From the NCBI GenBank assembly GCA_017396845.1, contig JAFQKQ010000055.1, positions 34,606 to 98,605 of the forward strand: a stretch of 64,000 nt of DNA, read 5' to 3'. A model generated the notes under the pieces. The model made no database searches and was not told the DNA's origin. It saw only the letters and a program-made list of their open reading frames with translations. Origin of the DNA: Clostridia bacterium (lineage in GTDB: Bacteria; Bacillota; Clostridia; Christensenellales; Aristaeellaceae). Each line of letters starts with the position of its first letter. Position 1 is the stretch's first letter. Shown piece after piece: positions 1 through 9,046 of this stretch. The position numbers were made by a program, and so were the translations under genes.

Positions 1-1
1 T

Positions 2-109
2 TGCGGCTTCTGCACGGGCTGCTTTACGGGAGAATATCCCTGCGATCCCCCGGCAACGACGGTAAAGAGCAAATTTGAACGAAGCATTATGGAGGGCGGC
101 AACAAATGA
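2..109 (+). CDS. purF: Amidophosphoribosyltransferase, C-terminal end (partial)
   Basis: Only the last 35 codons lie in the window. They read in frame from base 2 to a TGA at 107-109 and include the Cys-rich segment CGFCTGCFTGEYP seen at the C-terminus of Firmicute PurF, where cysteines help hold an iron-sulfur cluster. PurF makes phosphoribosylamine from PRPP and glutamine, the first committed purine step. The stop overlaps the purM start as ATGA, so the two are translationally coupled. The identity rests on this short tail plus the operon position. Confidence 0.8.
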   Translation, partial: CGFCTGCFTGEYPCDPPATTVKSKFERSIMEGGNK

Positions 110-1149
110 AGAACAGCTATTCCGAAAGCTATAAAAAGGCCGGCGTAGATATCACCGCAGGCTACAAGGCCGTAGAGCTGATGAAGGGACACATCGCCCG
201 CACCATGAATGCAGGGGCGCTTGGAGCCGTAGGCGGCTTCGGCGGCATGTTTGAGCCCGATTTAACCGGCATCAAAACCCCGGTGCTCGTATCCGGCACC
301 GACGGCGTAGGCACCAAATTAAAGCTTGCCTTCCTGATGGACAAGCACGACACTGTTGGCATCGACTGCGTTGCCATGTGCGTAAACGACGTTGTATGCC
401 TGGGCGGCCGTCCCCTGATCTTCCTTGACTACATCGCCCTCGGAAAGAACGTGCCCGAGCGCGTCGCCGAAATCGTATCCGGCGTTGCAGAGGGCTGCGT
501 GCAGGCAGGCTGCGCATTGATCGGCGGCGAAACCGCTGAAATGCCCGGCATGTACGACGAAAACGAATATGATCTTGCCGGCTTTACCACCGGCATCGTG
601 GATAAGGAAAAGGTGCTGAATCCCGAAAATGTACAGGCAGGCGACGCAATCGTAGCCGTCGCTTCCTCCGGCGTTCACTCCAACGGCTTCTCTCTGGTCA
701 GAAAAGCGCTGGACGTTGAAAACAGAGACCTTACGGAGTACATCCCCGAATTCGGCGCAACCCTCGGAGAAACCCTCCTCACCCCCACCAAGATCTATGT
801 AAAGCCCGTTCTCAAGCTTCTTGAAACGGTGAACGTGCGCTCCATCGCCCACATCACCGGCGGCGGCTTCTACGAGAATATTCCGCGCGCGTTTGGCGGC
901 GGTCTTTGCGCCGTGATCGACGAAAAAGCCATCGTCACCCCGCCCGTATTCGAATTCATCCAGAAATCCGGCGATATCTCCCGCCGCGATATGTTCAACA
1001 CCTTCAACATGGGCGTAGGCCTTTCTGCCATCGTACCCGCCGAGCAGGCGGACGAGGCCGTACGCATTTTGAATGCATGCGGCGAAAAGGCATATATCCT
1101 CGGCCATATCGAAAAGGCAGCAGATGAAGGGAAGGTGCGTTTTCAGTGA
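106..1149 (+). CDS. purM: Phosphoribosylformylglycinamidine cyclo-ligase (AIR synthetase)
   Basis: At 347 aa it has the usual length for PurM, which closes FGAM to aminoimidazole ribonucleotide with ATP. The N-terminus has the family signature AGVDITAGYKAVELMK. The ATP/metal region DGVGTKLKLAF, the GGETAEMPGMY segment and the late HITGGGFYENIPR motif are all present in order. The ATG at 106 overlaps the purF stop and follows GGAGGGCGGC, a good ribosome site. The end overlaps purN as GTGA. Cytoplasmic, part of the purine operon; nothing is broken or missing. Confidence 0.97.
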   Translation: MKNSYSESYKKAGVDITAGYKAVELMKGHIARTMNAGALGAVGGFGGMFEPDLTGIKTPVLVSGTDGVGTKLKLAFLMDKHDTVGIDCVAMCVNDVVCLGGRPLIFLDYIALGKNVPERVAEIVSGVAEGCVQAGCALIGGETAEMPGMYDENEYDLAGFTTGIVDKEKVLNPENVQAGDAIVAVASSGVHSNGFSLVRKALDVENRDLTEYIPEFGATLGETLLTPTKIYVKPVLKLLETVNVRSIAHITGGGFYENIPRAFGGGLCAVIDEKAIVTPPVFEFIQKSGDISRRDMFNTFNMGVGLSAIVPAEQADEAVRILNACGEKAYILGHIEKAADEGKVRFQ

Positions 1150-1760
1150 GCGCACGCATCGCCGTATTCGTAAGCGGAGGCGGCACCAACCTTCAGGCGA
1201 TTCTGGATGCCAAAGCAAGAGGCGAGATCAAAAGCGGCGAGATCGTTCTCGTATGCGCAAGCAACGAAAACGCCTACGCGCTGACCCGCGCCGAAAATGC
1301 CGGAATCGAAACGTATGTATCCCAAAAGCGGGAAGGCGAAAAAAGGAAGGACGCCGAAAAGCGGCTGCTTGATTTTGTGATCGGGAAACAGATCGATCTG
1401 ATCGTGCTGGCAGGCTTTTTAACGATCCTCTCCGCCGATTTCACCGGGAACTTCCCCGGCAAAATCATCAATGTTCATCCCGCCCTCATTCCCGCCTTCT
1501 GCGGCAAAGGCTTTTACGGGCTTAAGGTGCATGAAGCGGTTCTCGAAAAGGGCGTAAAGATCACCGGAGCCACCGTTCATTACGTAAACGAAATCCCGGA
1601 TGGCGGCGAAATCATCTTCCAGAAGGCGGTTGAAGTTTACGAGGGCGACACCCCCGAAATCCTTCAGTCCCGCGTGATGCGCGAAGCGGAATGGAGCCTC
1701 CGTCCCCGCGCGGTGGAATACGTAAGCAAACTGATTACAAGCGAGGAGAAAAACGCATGA
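1146..1760 (+). CDS. purN: Phosphoribosylglycinamide formyltransferase (GART)
   Basis: This 204-aa protein transfers the formyl group of 10-formyl-THF to GAR. The phosphate-binding loop GGGTNLQAIL is near residue 11. The catalytic triad context is visible as INVHPALIPAF (Asn and His) and HYVNEIPDGGEII (Asp). The start is GTG at 1146, overlapping the purM stop, and the end overlaps the next gene as ATGA. Full length and apparently functional. Confidence 0.96.
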   Translation: MSARIAVFVSGGGTNLQAILDAKARGEIKSGEIVLVCASNENAYALTRAENAGIETYVSQKREGEKRKDAEKRLLDFVIGKQIDLIVLAGFLTILSADFTGNFPGKIINVHPALIPAFCGKGFYGLKVHEAVLEKGVKITGATVHYVNEIPDGGEIIFQKAVEVYEGDTPEILQSRVMREAEWSLRPRAVEYVSKLITSEEKNA

Positions 1761-2467
1761 ATACGCTGACTCAGGCAGTATCTCAGACCACCTATCCCGG
1801 ACGCGGCATCATCGCCGGCAAATCTTCGGATGGCAAAAAGGCCGTTTTCGCCTACTTCATCATGGGCAGAAGTGAAAACAGCCGCAACCGCATCTTCGTT
1901 ATGGAAGACGCCGGCATGCGCACGAAGGCGTATGACGAAGCCAAGATGAAGGATCCCTCCCTCATCATCTACTGGCCCGTAAGAAAGCTTGAAAACAAGC
2001 TGATCGTGACCAACGGCGATCAGACCGATACCATCTACGACTATGTAAAAGACGGAAAGAGCTTTATTGACGCGCTCAACACCCGCTGCTTTGAGCCGGA
2101 CGCTCCCAACTTCACCCCCCGCATCAGCTGCATGGCGACCTTTGAAAACGGCGATTTCTCGCTTCAGATGGGCGTACTCAAATCCGCCAACCCCGAAGGA
2201 AGCGCCTCCCTTCGCTGCTACTACCTCTATGAAGCCGTAAAAGCGGGTGAAGGCGAGTTCATCCACACCTACGCCGCCGACGGAAATCCGCTCCCCTCCT
2301 TTACGGGCGAGCCCGAGAAGGTGGAAATCGGAAACGAAAGCGTCAGCGAAATTGCCGAAACCATCTGGAACGGCCTTAACGAGGACAACCGCGTAAGCCT
2401 GTACGTATGCATTACCGATCTTGAAACCCTCGCTATGGAAGAAAAAATCATCAACCGTCACGCGTAA
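1757..2467 (+). CDS. IMP cyclohydrolase, PurO-like family
   Basis: A 236-aa protein starting at the ATG (1757) that overlaps the purN stop; a longer reading frame upstream lies inside purN. The N-terminus TYPGRGIIAGKSSDGK and MGRSENSRNRIF matches the IMP cyclohydrolase-like family (PF07826, related to archaeal PurO), which closes FAICAR to IMP. Its position directly before an AICAR transformylase that lacks the cyclohydrolase domain supports this role: the two genes together replace bifunctional PurH. Family assignment is from recalled signature residues, not a search. No membrane segment or signal peptide. Confidence 0.82.
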   Translation: MNTLTQAVSQTTYPGRGIIAGKSSDGKKAVFAYFIMGRSENSRNRIFVMEDAGMRTKAYDEAKMKDPSLIIYWPVRKLENKLIVTNGDQTDTIYDYVKDGKSFIDALNTRCFEPDAPNFTPRISCMATFENGDFSLQMGVLKSANPEGSASLRCYYLYEAVKAGEGEFIHTYAADGNPLPSFTGEPEKVEIGNESVSEIAETIWNGLNEDNRVSLYVCITDLETLAMEEKIINRHA

Positions 2468-2488
2468 GGAATTGGGAGGAATCGAAAA

Positions 2489-3673
2489 ATGGCAAATGAA
2501 ATCCAGCTCAAATACGGCTGCAACCCGAATCAGAAGCCCGCAAGAATTTTCATGGCAAACGGCGAAGATCTGCCCGTAAAGGTGCTCTCCGGACGCCCCG
2601 GCTACATCAATTTTCTGGACGCGCTGAACGGCTATCAGCTGGTTCGCGAGCTCAAAATTGCAACCGGTCTCCCGGCTGCCGCTTCCTTTAAGCACGTCTC
2701 TCCCGCCGGCGCGGCGGTCGGCGTAGAGCTTACCGACGTACTTAAGAAGATCTACTTCGTTCCCGAGACCGACAAGCTCACTCCCCTCGCCTGCGCTTAT
2801 GCGCGTGCTCGCGGCGCGGACCGCATGTCCTCCTTCGGCGATTTTATCTCCCTGTCCGATCCCTGCGATGCGGCGACGGCCAAGCTGATCTCCCGCGAGG
2901 TATCCGACGGCGTTATCGCCCCCGGCTACACCGAGAAGGCGCTTGAAATCCTCAAAAAGAAGAGGGACGGCGCATACAACGTAATCGAAATCGATCCCGA
3001 ATACGTACCCGCCGCGCTCGAAAAGAAAATGTGCTACGGCGTAATCTTTGAGCAGGGCAGAAACGATCTCCAGATCACGGACGAAATGCTCAAAAATATC
3101 GTTACCGAGAATAAGACGCTTTCCGACGCTGAAAAGCGCGACCTCGTAATCTCTCTGATCACCCTTAAGTACACCCAGTCCAACTCCGTCTGCTTCGTCA
3201 AGGACGGACAGGCCATCGGCGTAGGCGCAGGCCAGCAGAGCCGCATCCACTGCACGCGCCTGGCGGGCGAAAAGGCGGACAAGTGGTTCCTCCGCCAGCA
3301 TGAGAAGGTTCTGAATCTCCCCCTGCTCCCCACCCTCAAGCGCCCCGACCGCGACAATACCATCGATCTGTACCTCTCTGAGACCGACTGCGAAGACGTA
3401 ATCGGCGAGGATGTATGGATGAATTACTTCTCCGAGCGCCCCGAAAGGCTGACCCTCGAAGAGAAAAAGGCGTATCTTGCAACCGTTACCGGCGTTGCCC
3501 TCGGAAGCGATGCGTTCTTCCCCTTCGGCGACAACATCGAGCGCGCCCATAAGAGCGGCGTAACCGTAATCGCCCAGCCCGGCGGCTCCATCCGCGACGA
3601 CAACGTAATCGCCACCTGCGACAAGTACAACATCGCTATGGCATTCACCGGTCTTCGCCTGTTCCACCACTAA
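2489..3673 (+). CDS. purH: AICAR transformylase, stand-alone (PurH C-terminal domain only)
   Basis: At 394 aa this is the formyltransferase half of PurH: it moves the 10-formyl-THF formyl group to AICAR. The sequence begins with IQLKYGCNPNQKPARIF and holds the active-site motif KHVSPAGAAVG. The end has the DNIERAHKSGV and AQPGGSIRDDNVI signatures. The N-terminal MGS-like cyclohydrolase domain of normal PurH (about 520 aa) is absent, and no trace of it lies upstream. The missing activity is probably supplied by the PurO-like gene 21 bp upstream. Ribosome site GGGAGG precedes the ATG at 2489. Confidence 0.92.
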   Translation: MANEIQLKYGCNPNQKPARIFMANGEDLPVKVLSGRPGYINFLDALNGYQLVRELKIATGLPAAASFKHVSPAGAAVGVELTDVLKKIYFVPETDKLTPLACAYARARGADRMSSFGDFISLSDPCDAATAKLISREVSDGVIAPGYTEKALEILKKKRDGAYNVIEIDPEYVPAALEKKMCYGVIFEQGRNDLQITDEMLKNIVTENKTLSDAEKRDLVISLITLKYTQSNSVCFVKDGQAIGVGAGQQSRIHCTRLAGEKADKWFLRQHEKVLNLPLLPTLKRPDRDNTIDLYLSETDCEDVIGEDVWMNYFSERPERLTLEEKKAYLATVTGVALGSDAFFPFGDNIERAHKSGVTVIAQPGGSIRDDNVIATCDKYNIAMAFTGLRLFHH

Positions 3674-3697
3674 TACATTTACTGGAGGCGTTCGTTT

Positions 3698-4966
3698 ATG
3701 AATCTTCTCGTTGTTGGCGGCGGCGGACGCGAGCATGCCATCATTCGGGCACTGAAAATGAACAGCTGCGTTGAAACTATCTATGCGCTTCCCGGAAACG
3801 CAGGAATTTCGAAGCTTGCCGAATGCTTTCCGATTCCCGCGACCGATATAGACGGCATTGTTGATTTCGCCTCTTCCCATAAGATTGATTTTGCCGTCGT
3901 CGCTCAGGACGATCCGCTCGCGCTCGGCGCGGTGGATCGCCTGCACGCGCTCGGCATTCCCTGCTTCGGCCCCGACGCCAAAGCGGCGGAGATTGAGGCC
4001 AGCAAAATCTTTTCCAAAAAACTCATGAAAAAATACGGCATACCGACCGCCGCGTTTGAAACCTTTTCAAGCGCTGAGGACGCCGTATCCTACCTCAAAA
4101 CCGCTTCCTATCCCATCGTCATCAAGGCCGACGGCCTCGCGCTCGGAAAGGGCGTCGTGATTGCCGAAAGCTATGAAGACGCGGAAAAAGAAGTACGCGA
4201 AATGATGGAGGGCGGGAAATTCGGAAAGAGCGGCAAAAGCGTCGTAATCGAAGAATTCTTAACCGGCCCCGAGGTTTCCGTGCTTTCCTTTACCGACGGA
4301 CACACCGTATGCCCCATGGTATCCTCCATGGATCACAAGCGCGCAAACGACTTCGACGAGGGCTTGAACACCGGCGGCATGGGCGTAATCGCGCCCAATC
4401 CCCTGTACACCCCCGAAATTGCCGAAAGATGCATGCGGGAAATCTTCCTTCCCACCATTAACGCCATGCGCTCGGAAGGCCGTCCCTTCAAGGGCTGCCT
4501 GTATTTTGGACTCATGCTCACCAAAAACGGCCCCAAGGTGATCGAATACAACTGCCGTTTCGGCGACCCCGAAGCGCAGGCTGTGCTTCCGCTTCTGAAA
4601 ACCGATCTTCTCACCGTTATGCAGCATGTGGAAAACGAAACGCTCAGCGAAATCAATGTGGAATTTGAGGACAAGTCCACCTGCTGCGTCATGATCGCAT
4701 CCGGCGGCTATCCCCTTTCCTATAAAAAGGGACTTCCGATTTCGTTTGGAAAGGCCAACGAAATGGCGTATGTATACCACAGCGGCACAAAGCTCGATGA
4801 CACCGGCGCCTTCCTTACCAACGGCGGACGCGTGCTGGGCGTAGTCGCCAAGGCCGATACGCTTAGTGAAGCCATTGAAAAATCATATGCCGCCGCAAAG
4901 GAAATCACCTTTGAGGGCAAGCACATGAGAAGCGACATCGGACAGCGTGCGCTGAAGGGAGAATAA
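3698..4966 (+). CDS. purD: Phosphoribosylamine-glycine ligase (GAR synthetase)
   Basis: A 422-aa ATP-grasp ligase that joins glycine to phosphoribosylamine. The N-terminal signature GGGGREHAI, the ATP-binding segment IKADGLALGKGVV, the NTGGMG motif and the magnesium-binding RFGDPEAQ are present in order. It starts at ATG 3698 after ACTGGAGG, 24 bp downstream of the transformylase, and ends 1 bp before purL. Normal length. Confidence 0.97.
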   Translation: MNLLVVGGGGREHAIIRALKMNSCVETIYALPGNAGISKLAECFPIPATDIDGIVDFASSHKIDFAVVAQDDPLALGAVDRLHALGIPCFGPDAKAAEIEASKIFSKKLMKKYGIPTAAFETFSSAEDAVSYLKTASYPIVIKADGLALGKGVVIAESYEDAEKEVREMMEGGKFGKSGKSVVIEEFLTGPEVSVLSFTDGHTVCPMVSSMDHKRANDFDEGLNTGGMGVIAPNPLYTPEIAERCMREIFLPTINAMRSEGRPFKGCLYFGLMLTKNGPKVIEYNCRFGDPEAQAVLPLLKTDLLTVMQHVENETLSEINVEFEDKSTCCVMIASGGYPLSYKKGLPISFGKANEMAYVYHSGTKLDDTGAFLTNGGRVLGVVAKADTLSEAIEKSYAAAKEITFEGKHMRSDIGQRALKGE

Positions 4967-4967
4967 C

Positions 4968-7900
4968 ATGGTTTACAGAATCTATGTGGAAAAAAAGCCC
5001 GGCTTTGATCACGAGGCGCGTGCGCTCAAGCAGGAAATCAATTCCTTCTTAGGCATTCCCGCACTCACCGCTCTTCGCGTGATCAACCGCTACGATGTAG
5101 AAAATCTGCCCAGAGATCTCTTCGAGCGCTCGATTACAAACGTATTTTCCGAGCCCCAGGTCGATACCGCCTATGAAGAGTTCCCCGCGCATACCGGCAG
5201 AAGCTTTATCACCGAATACCTGCCCGGTCAGTACGATCAGCGCGCAGACTCCGCCGCGCAGTGCATTCAGCTGCTTGCGCAGGTGGAAAGGCCGCTGGTC
5301 AAGACCGCGACCGTGTATCTTTTAACGGGCGAGCTTACGGACGATGAGGAAGCGCGCATTCGCCGCCACGTCATCAACCCCGTGGAAAAGCGCCCGGCAA
5401 GCGCCGATATGTATGAGACGCTTAAGGAAACCTACGAGATTCCCGAAACCGTCGATACGCTGACCGGCTTTATCGCCCTTCCTCCGGAGGCGCTTCAGGA
5501 ATTTGTAAAGAATTACCGCCTTGCGATGGATGCGGACGATCTGAAGTTCTGTCAGGATTACTTCCTGTCGCTCAAGCGCGATCCCACCATCACGGAAATC
5601 CGCATGCTCGATACCTACTGGTCGGATCACTGCCGCCATACCACGTTCCAGACGGAGCTTACGGACGTTGAAATCGAAGATGAAAGCGTGAAAAAAGCGT
5701 ATGAGCGCTATCTTTCCGTTCGCAAAGCGCTCGGCCGCGAAAATAAGCCCGTAACCCTCATGGACGTTGCCACCATCGGCGCAAAGGCTTTGAATGCGGA
5801 AGGAAAGCTTACCGACCTCGACGAGTCCGACGAAATCAACGCCTGCACCATCAAAATTAATGCAAAGGTCGACGGCAAGAATCAGGCTTGGCTGCTCTTT
5901 TTCAAAAATGAGACCCACAACCATCCCACCGAAATCGAGCCCTTCGGCGGAGCCGCCACCTGCATCGGCGGCGCAATCCGAGATCCCCTCTCCGGACGCG
6001 GCTATGTATATCAGGCGATGCGCGTAACCGGCGCAGCCGATCCCACCCGCGCAATCGACGAAACCATCCCCGGCAAACTCCCCCAGCGCCAGCTGGTCAC
6101 CACCGCCGCCGCAGGCTATTCCTCCTACGGCAACCAGATCGGCCTTGCCACCAGCTTAGTCGATGAAATCTATCACGACGGCTATCAGGCAAAGCGCATG
6201 GAAATCGGTGCGGTCATCGGCGCAGCGCCCCAGGAAAATGTACGAAGAGAAGTTCCCGCCCCCGGAGACGTAGTCGTGCTTCTCGGCGGCAGAACTGGTC
6301 GCGACGGCTGCGGCGGCGCGACGGGCTCCAGCAAAAAACACACCGTAGAATCTCTGGCCACTTGCGGAGCAGAGGTTCAGAAGGGCAACGCACCGGAAGA
6401 GCGCAAGCTTCAGAGGCTTTTCAGAAATCCCGAAGCGGCGCACCTGATCAAGAGATGCAACGACTTCGGCGCGGGCGGCGTATCCGTCGCCATCGGCGAG
6501 CTTGCAGACGGCCTTGTGATCGATCTTAACGCCGTTCCCAAAAAGTATGAAGGTCTTGACGGCACCGAAATCGCCATTTCCGAATCTCAGGAGCGCATGG
6601 CGGTCGTGCTTGCGCCCGAAGACCTTCCCCGCTTCCTTGCCCTCGCCAGTGAGGAAAACCTGGAAGCCACGCCGGTTGCCCGTGTGACAAAGGAAAAGAA
6701 GCTCGTCATGAACTGGAACGGACGCGAAATCGTAAACATCGACCGCTCCTTCATCGACTTAAACGGCGCGCCGAAGTATGCAAAGGCGAAGATCTCCGCT
6801 ATGAAGAAATCTGCGCCCGAAGCTCCCAAAGCGAGCGCCAAAGCCCTTCTTGACATGGTCAAGGATCTGAATGTATGCTCAAAGCGCGGCCTTGTGGAAA
6901 GATTCGACTCCACCAACGGCGCGATGAGCCTGCTCATGCCCTACGGCGGCAAGCGTCAGCTTACTCCCTCTCAGGTCATGGCTTCCCGAATCAGCGTCCG
7001 CGGACACGAAAGCGAAACCGCGTCCGTCATGAGCTACGGCTTTGACCCCTATATCTCAGAGGTCAATCCCTATCAGGGCGCATACCTTGCAGTAGTTTCC
7101 TCCGTAGCGAAGCTGGTTGCTTCCGGCGCAGGCCGCGACAACGTACATTTCAGCTTCCAGGAGTATTTCCAGCGCATGAGCGAAAACCCCGGCGTTTGGG
7201 GCGAGCCCTTGAGCGCGCTTCTGGGTGCGCTTGATGCACAGCTCGATCTCGGCGTCGCCGCTATCGGCGGAAAGGACTCCATGAGCGGCTCCTTTGAAGG
7301 CATTCATGTACCGCCCACGCTCGTATCCTTTGCGGTCGCCGTATGCGACGGAGAAAACATCCGCTCGAATGAATTCAAGCGTCCAGGCGCTCCGGTTGCG
7401 CTGTTCGTTCCGGAAACGGAAGAAAACGGCCTTCCGAATGCAAAGAGCCTGCTTGACACCTTTGACCGCGTAACCGGGCTTTTGAGAAGCGGAAAAGCGG
7501 TTTCCGCAAGCGCAGTCGGAAGATTCGGCGCGGCGGAATGCGCATTCAAGATGGCGATCGGAAACGGCTTCGGCTTCAAATCCGTAAACGATGCCGCTCT
7601 CTTTACGCCGTCCATCGGCGCAATCGTAGTGGAGTATGCATCTGACGCAGAAACCGAAAACGTGATCGGCTATGTAACTGAGGAGCGCATTTTCCGTCTT
7701 GAAAACGAAAGCATGTCCATGGACGAGCTGGAAAACGCGTACGAAAGCAAGCTGGAAGACGTGTTCCCGACGCTGACCAAATCCAATATAGCGGCTCCCG
7801 CGGTTTCCTATGAGGGAACGAATGCAAAATGCCGTTATCAGAGATACGATATGCCCAAGGTCGTCATTCCCGCCTTCCCCGGCACCAACTGCGAATACGA

Positions 7901-8654
7901 TACCGAGCGCGCCTTCTTAAGAGCCGGCGCAAAGGTTGAAATCGTGGTCATCCGCAACCAGTCGAAGGAAGACGTAGAAGCCTCCGCCATGCAGTTTGCC
8001 AAGGCCATTGACGATGCGCAGATTATATTCATCCCCGGCGGCTTCTCCGGCGGCGACGAGCCCGACGGAAGCGCTAAGTTCATCACCGCATTTTTCAGAA
8101 ATCCCCTCGTTCGCGAAAGCACCATGAAGCTTCTGAATGAACGGGACGGCCTGATGGGCGGCATCTGCAACGGCTTCCAGGCGCTGGTAAAGCTGGGACT
8201 GATTCCCTACGGCGAGATCCGCGAAAGCGACGAATGCGAAGCTACGCTCACCTTCAACGAAATCGGACGCCACCAGAGCCGCATCGTAAGAACCCGCGTA
8301 GCCTCGACCAAATCCCCGTGGCTCAAAAATGCGGTGCTCGGAAACAACTACCTGGCTCCGATCTCCCACGGCGAAGGCCGCTTCGTAGCGCCCGAAAGCC
8401 TGATTGAAACGCTGATCGAAAACGGTCAGATCGCAACCCAGTATGCAGACGAAAACGGCTCGCCCGCTTCCGTGATCCCCCACAATCCCAACGGCTCCGT
8501 CATCTCCATCGAAGGCGTAACCTCGCCCGACGGCCGCGTATTCGGCAAGATGGCGCACGCAGAGCGAGTAGGCCATAACCTTCCCCTCTACGTAAACGTA
8601 CCCGGCGATTACGATCTGGGCATGTTTGCTTCTGCGGTTGAGTATTTCAAATAA
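4968..8654 (+). CDS. purL: Phosphoribosylformylglycinamidine synthase, fused synthetase-glutaminase
   Basis: At 1228 aa this is the large single-chain FGAM synthase, carrying both the PurL synthetase and the PurQ glutaminase activity. The synthetase part shows LDTYWSDHCRHTTF near residue 210, FFKNETHNHPTEIEPFGGA near 310 and a second AIR-synthase-like half with GVAAIGGKDSMSG. The class I amidotransferase domain occupies roughly the last 270 residues, with the nucleophile in GGICNGFQAL and a downstream ISHGEGRF motif holding the catalytic His. PurS is not needed with this form. Last gene of the operon, followed by a terminator. Confidence 0.97.
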   Translation: MVYRIYVEKKPGFDHEARALKQEINSFLGIPALTALRVINRYDVENLPRDLFERSITNVFSEPQVDTAYEEFPAHTGRSFITEYLPGQYDQRADSAAQCIQLLAQVERPLVKTATVYLLTGELTDDEEARIRRHVINPVEKRPASADMYETLKETYEIPETVDTLTGFIALPPEALQEFVKNYRLAMDADDLKFCQDYFLSLKRDPTITEIRMLDTYWSDHCRHTTFQTELTDVEIEDESVKKAYERYLSVRKALGRENKPVTLMDVATIGAKALNAEGKLTDLDESDEINACTIKINAKVDGKNQAWLLFFKNETHNHPTEIEPFGGAATCIGGAIRDPLSGRGYVYQAMRVTGAADPTRAIDETIPGKLPQRQLVTTAAAGYSSYGNQIGLATSLVDEIYHDGYQAKRMEIGAVIGAAPQENVRREVPAPGDVVVLLGGRTGRDGCGGATGSSKKHTVESLATCGAEVQKGNAPEERKLQRLFRNPEAAHLIKRCNDFGAGGVSVAIGELADGLVIDLNAVPKKYEGLDGTEIAISESQERMAVVLAPEDLPRFLALASEENLEATPVARVTKEKKLVMNWNGREIVNIDRSFIDLNGAPKYAKAKISAMKKSAPEAPKASAKALLDMVKDLNVCSKRGLVERFDSTNGAMSLLMPYGGKRQLTPSQVMASRISVRGHESETASVMSYGFDPYISEVNPYQGAYLAVVSSVAKLVASGAGRDNVHFSFQEYFQRMSENPGVWGEPLSALLGALDAQLDLGVAAIGGKDSMSGSFEGIHVPPTLVSFAVAVCDGENIRSNEFKRPGAPVALFVPETEENGLPNAKSLLDTFDRVTGLLRSGKAVSASAVGRFGAAECAFKMAIGNGFGFKSVNDAALFTPSIGAIVVEYASDAETENVIGYVTEERIFRLENESMSMDELENAYESKLEDVFPTLTKSNIAAPAVSYEGTNAKCRYQRYDMPKVVIPAFPGTNCEYDTERAFLRAGAKVEIVVIRNQSKEDVEASAMQFAKAIDDAQIIFIPGGFSGGDEPDGSAKFITAFFRNPLVRESTMKLLNERDGLMGGICNGFQALVKLGLIPYGEIRESDECEATLTFNEIGRHQSRIVRTRVASTKSPWLKNAVLGNNYLAPISHGEGRFVAPESLIETLIENGQIATQYADENGSPASVIPHNPNGSVISIEGVTSPDGRVFGKMAHAERVGHNLPLYVNVPGDYDLGMFASAVEYFK

Positions 8655-8671
8655 CATTCGGTGATTAAAGA

Positions 8672-8718
8672 AATCGCCCCCTTCAGGAAAATCATCATCC
8701 TGAAGGGGGCGATTGTTT
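8672..8718 (+). terminator. Rho-independent terminator of the purine operon
   Basis: A perfect 17-bp inverted repeat (8672-8688 with 8698-8714) with a 9-nt loop, rich in G/C at its core, begins 17 bp after the purL stop and runs into GTTTTC. Confidence 0.9.
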
Positions 8719-9046
8719 TCAGCGTATAGAGTTGTTTATGAAAATTGGCGCACGAACACAGATTTCCTTTAGAACTTCAAACTCGCTCTCTGCGCCGCAT
8801 CCCTCCGTCGCTCACTCGGTCTCCCTTCATTCCTATCGGAAGGGTGGCGCGTTTTTCAGCAAAGCGCTGAGCGAAGAAGCCCGGAATGGCGGCGCATTGG
8901 CATCCGAGGGATTCATACTTGTTTCGCTGTCACGGATGTAAGCGGATGTTCGTACGCATTTCTTCAGAGCATCGAATACGCTGTCTGTTCTCCTGCTCCG
9001 TCCGGTTTTTTTCAAACAGGTATTCGCCCGCAGCTTACATCTGCCT
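8719..9046. other. Intergenic stretch without a convincing gene
   Basis: About 330 bp between the purine terminator and the end of the convergent URO-D gene. Short frames on both strands have no ribosome site and no family signature. I see no RNA gene or clear repeat. The text is compositionally odd for an intergenic region (little A/T enrichment), so it may be a decayed gene. Confidence 0.5.

Noticed and set aside
1664-3946. Long minus-strand frame (760 codons) across the purine genes
   Set aside because: It mirrors well supported pur genes in this GC-rich text, lacks a ribosome site and matches no family.
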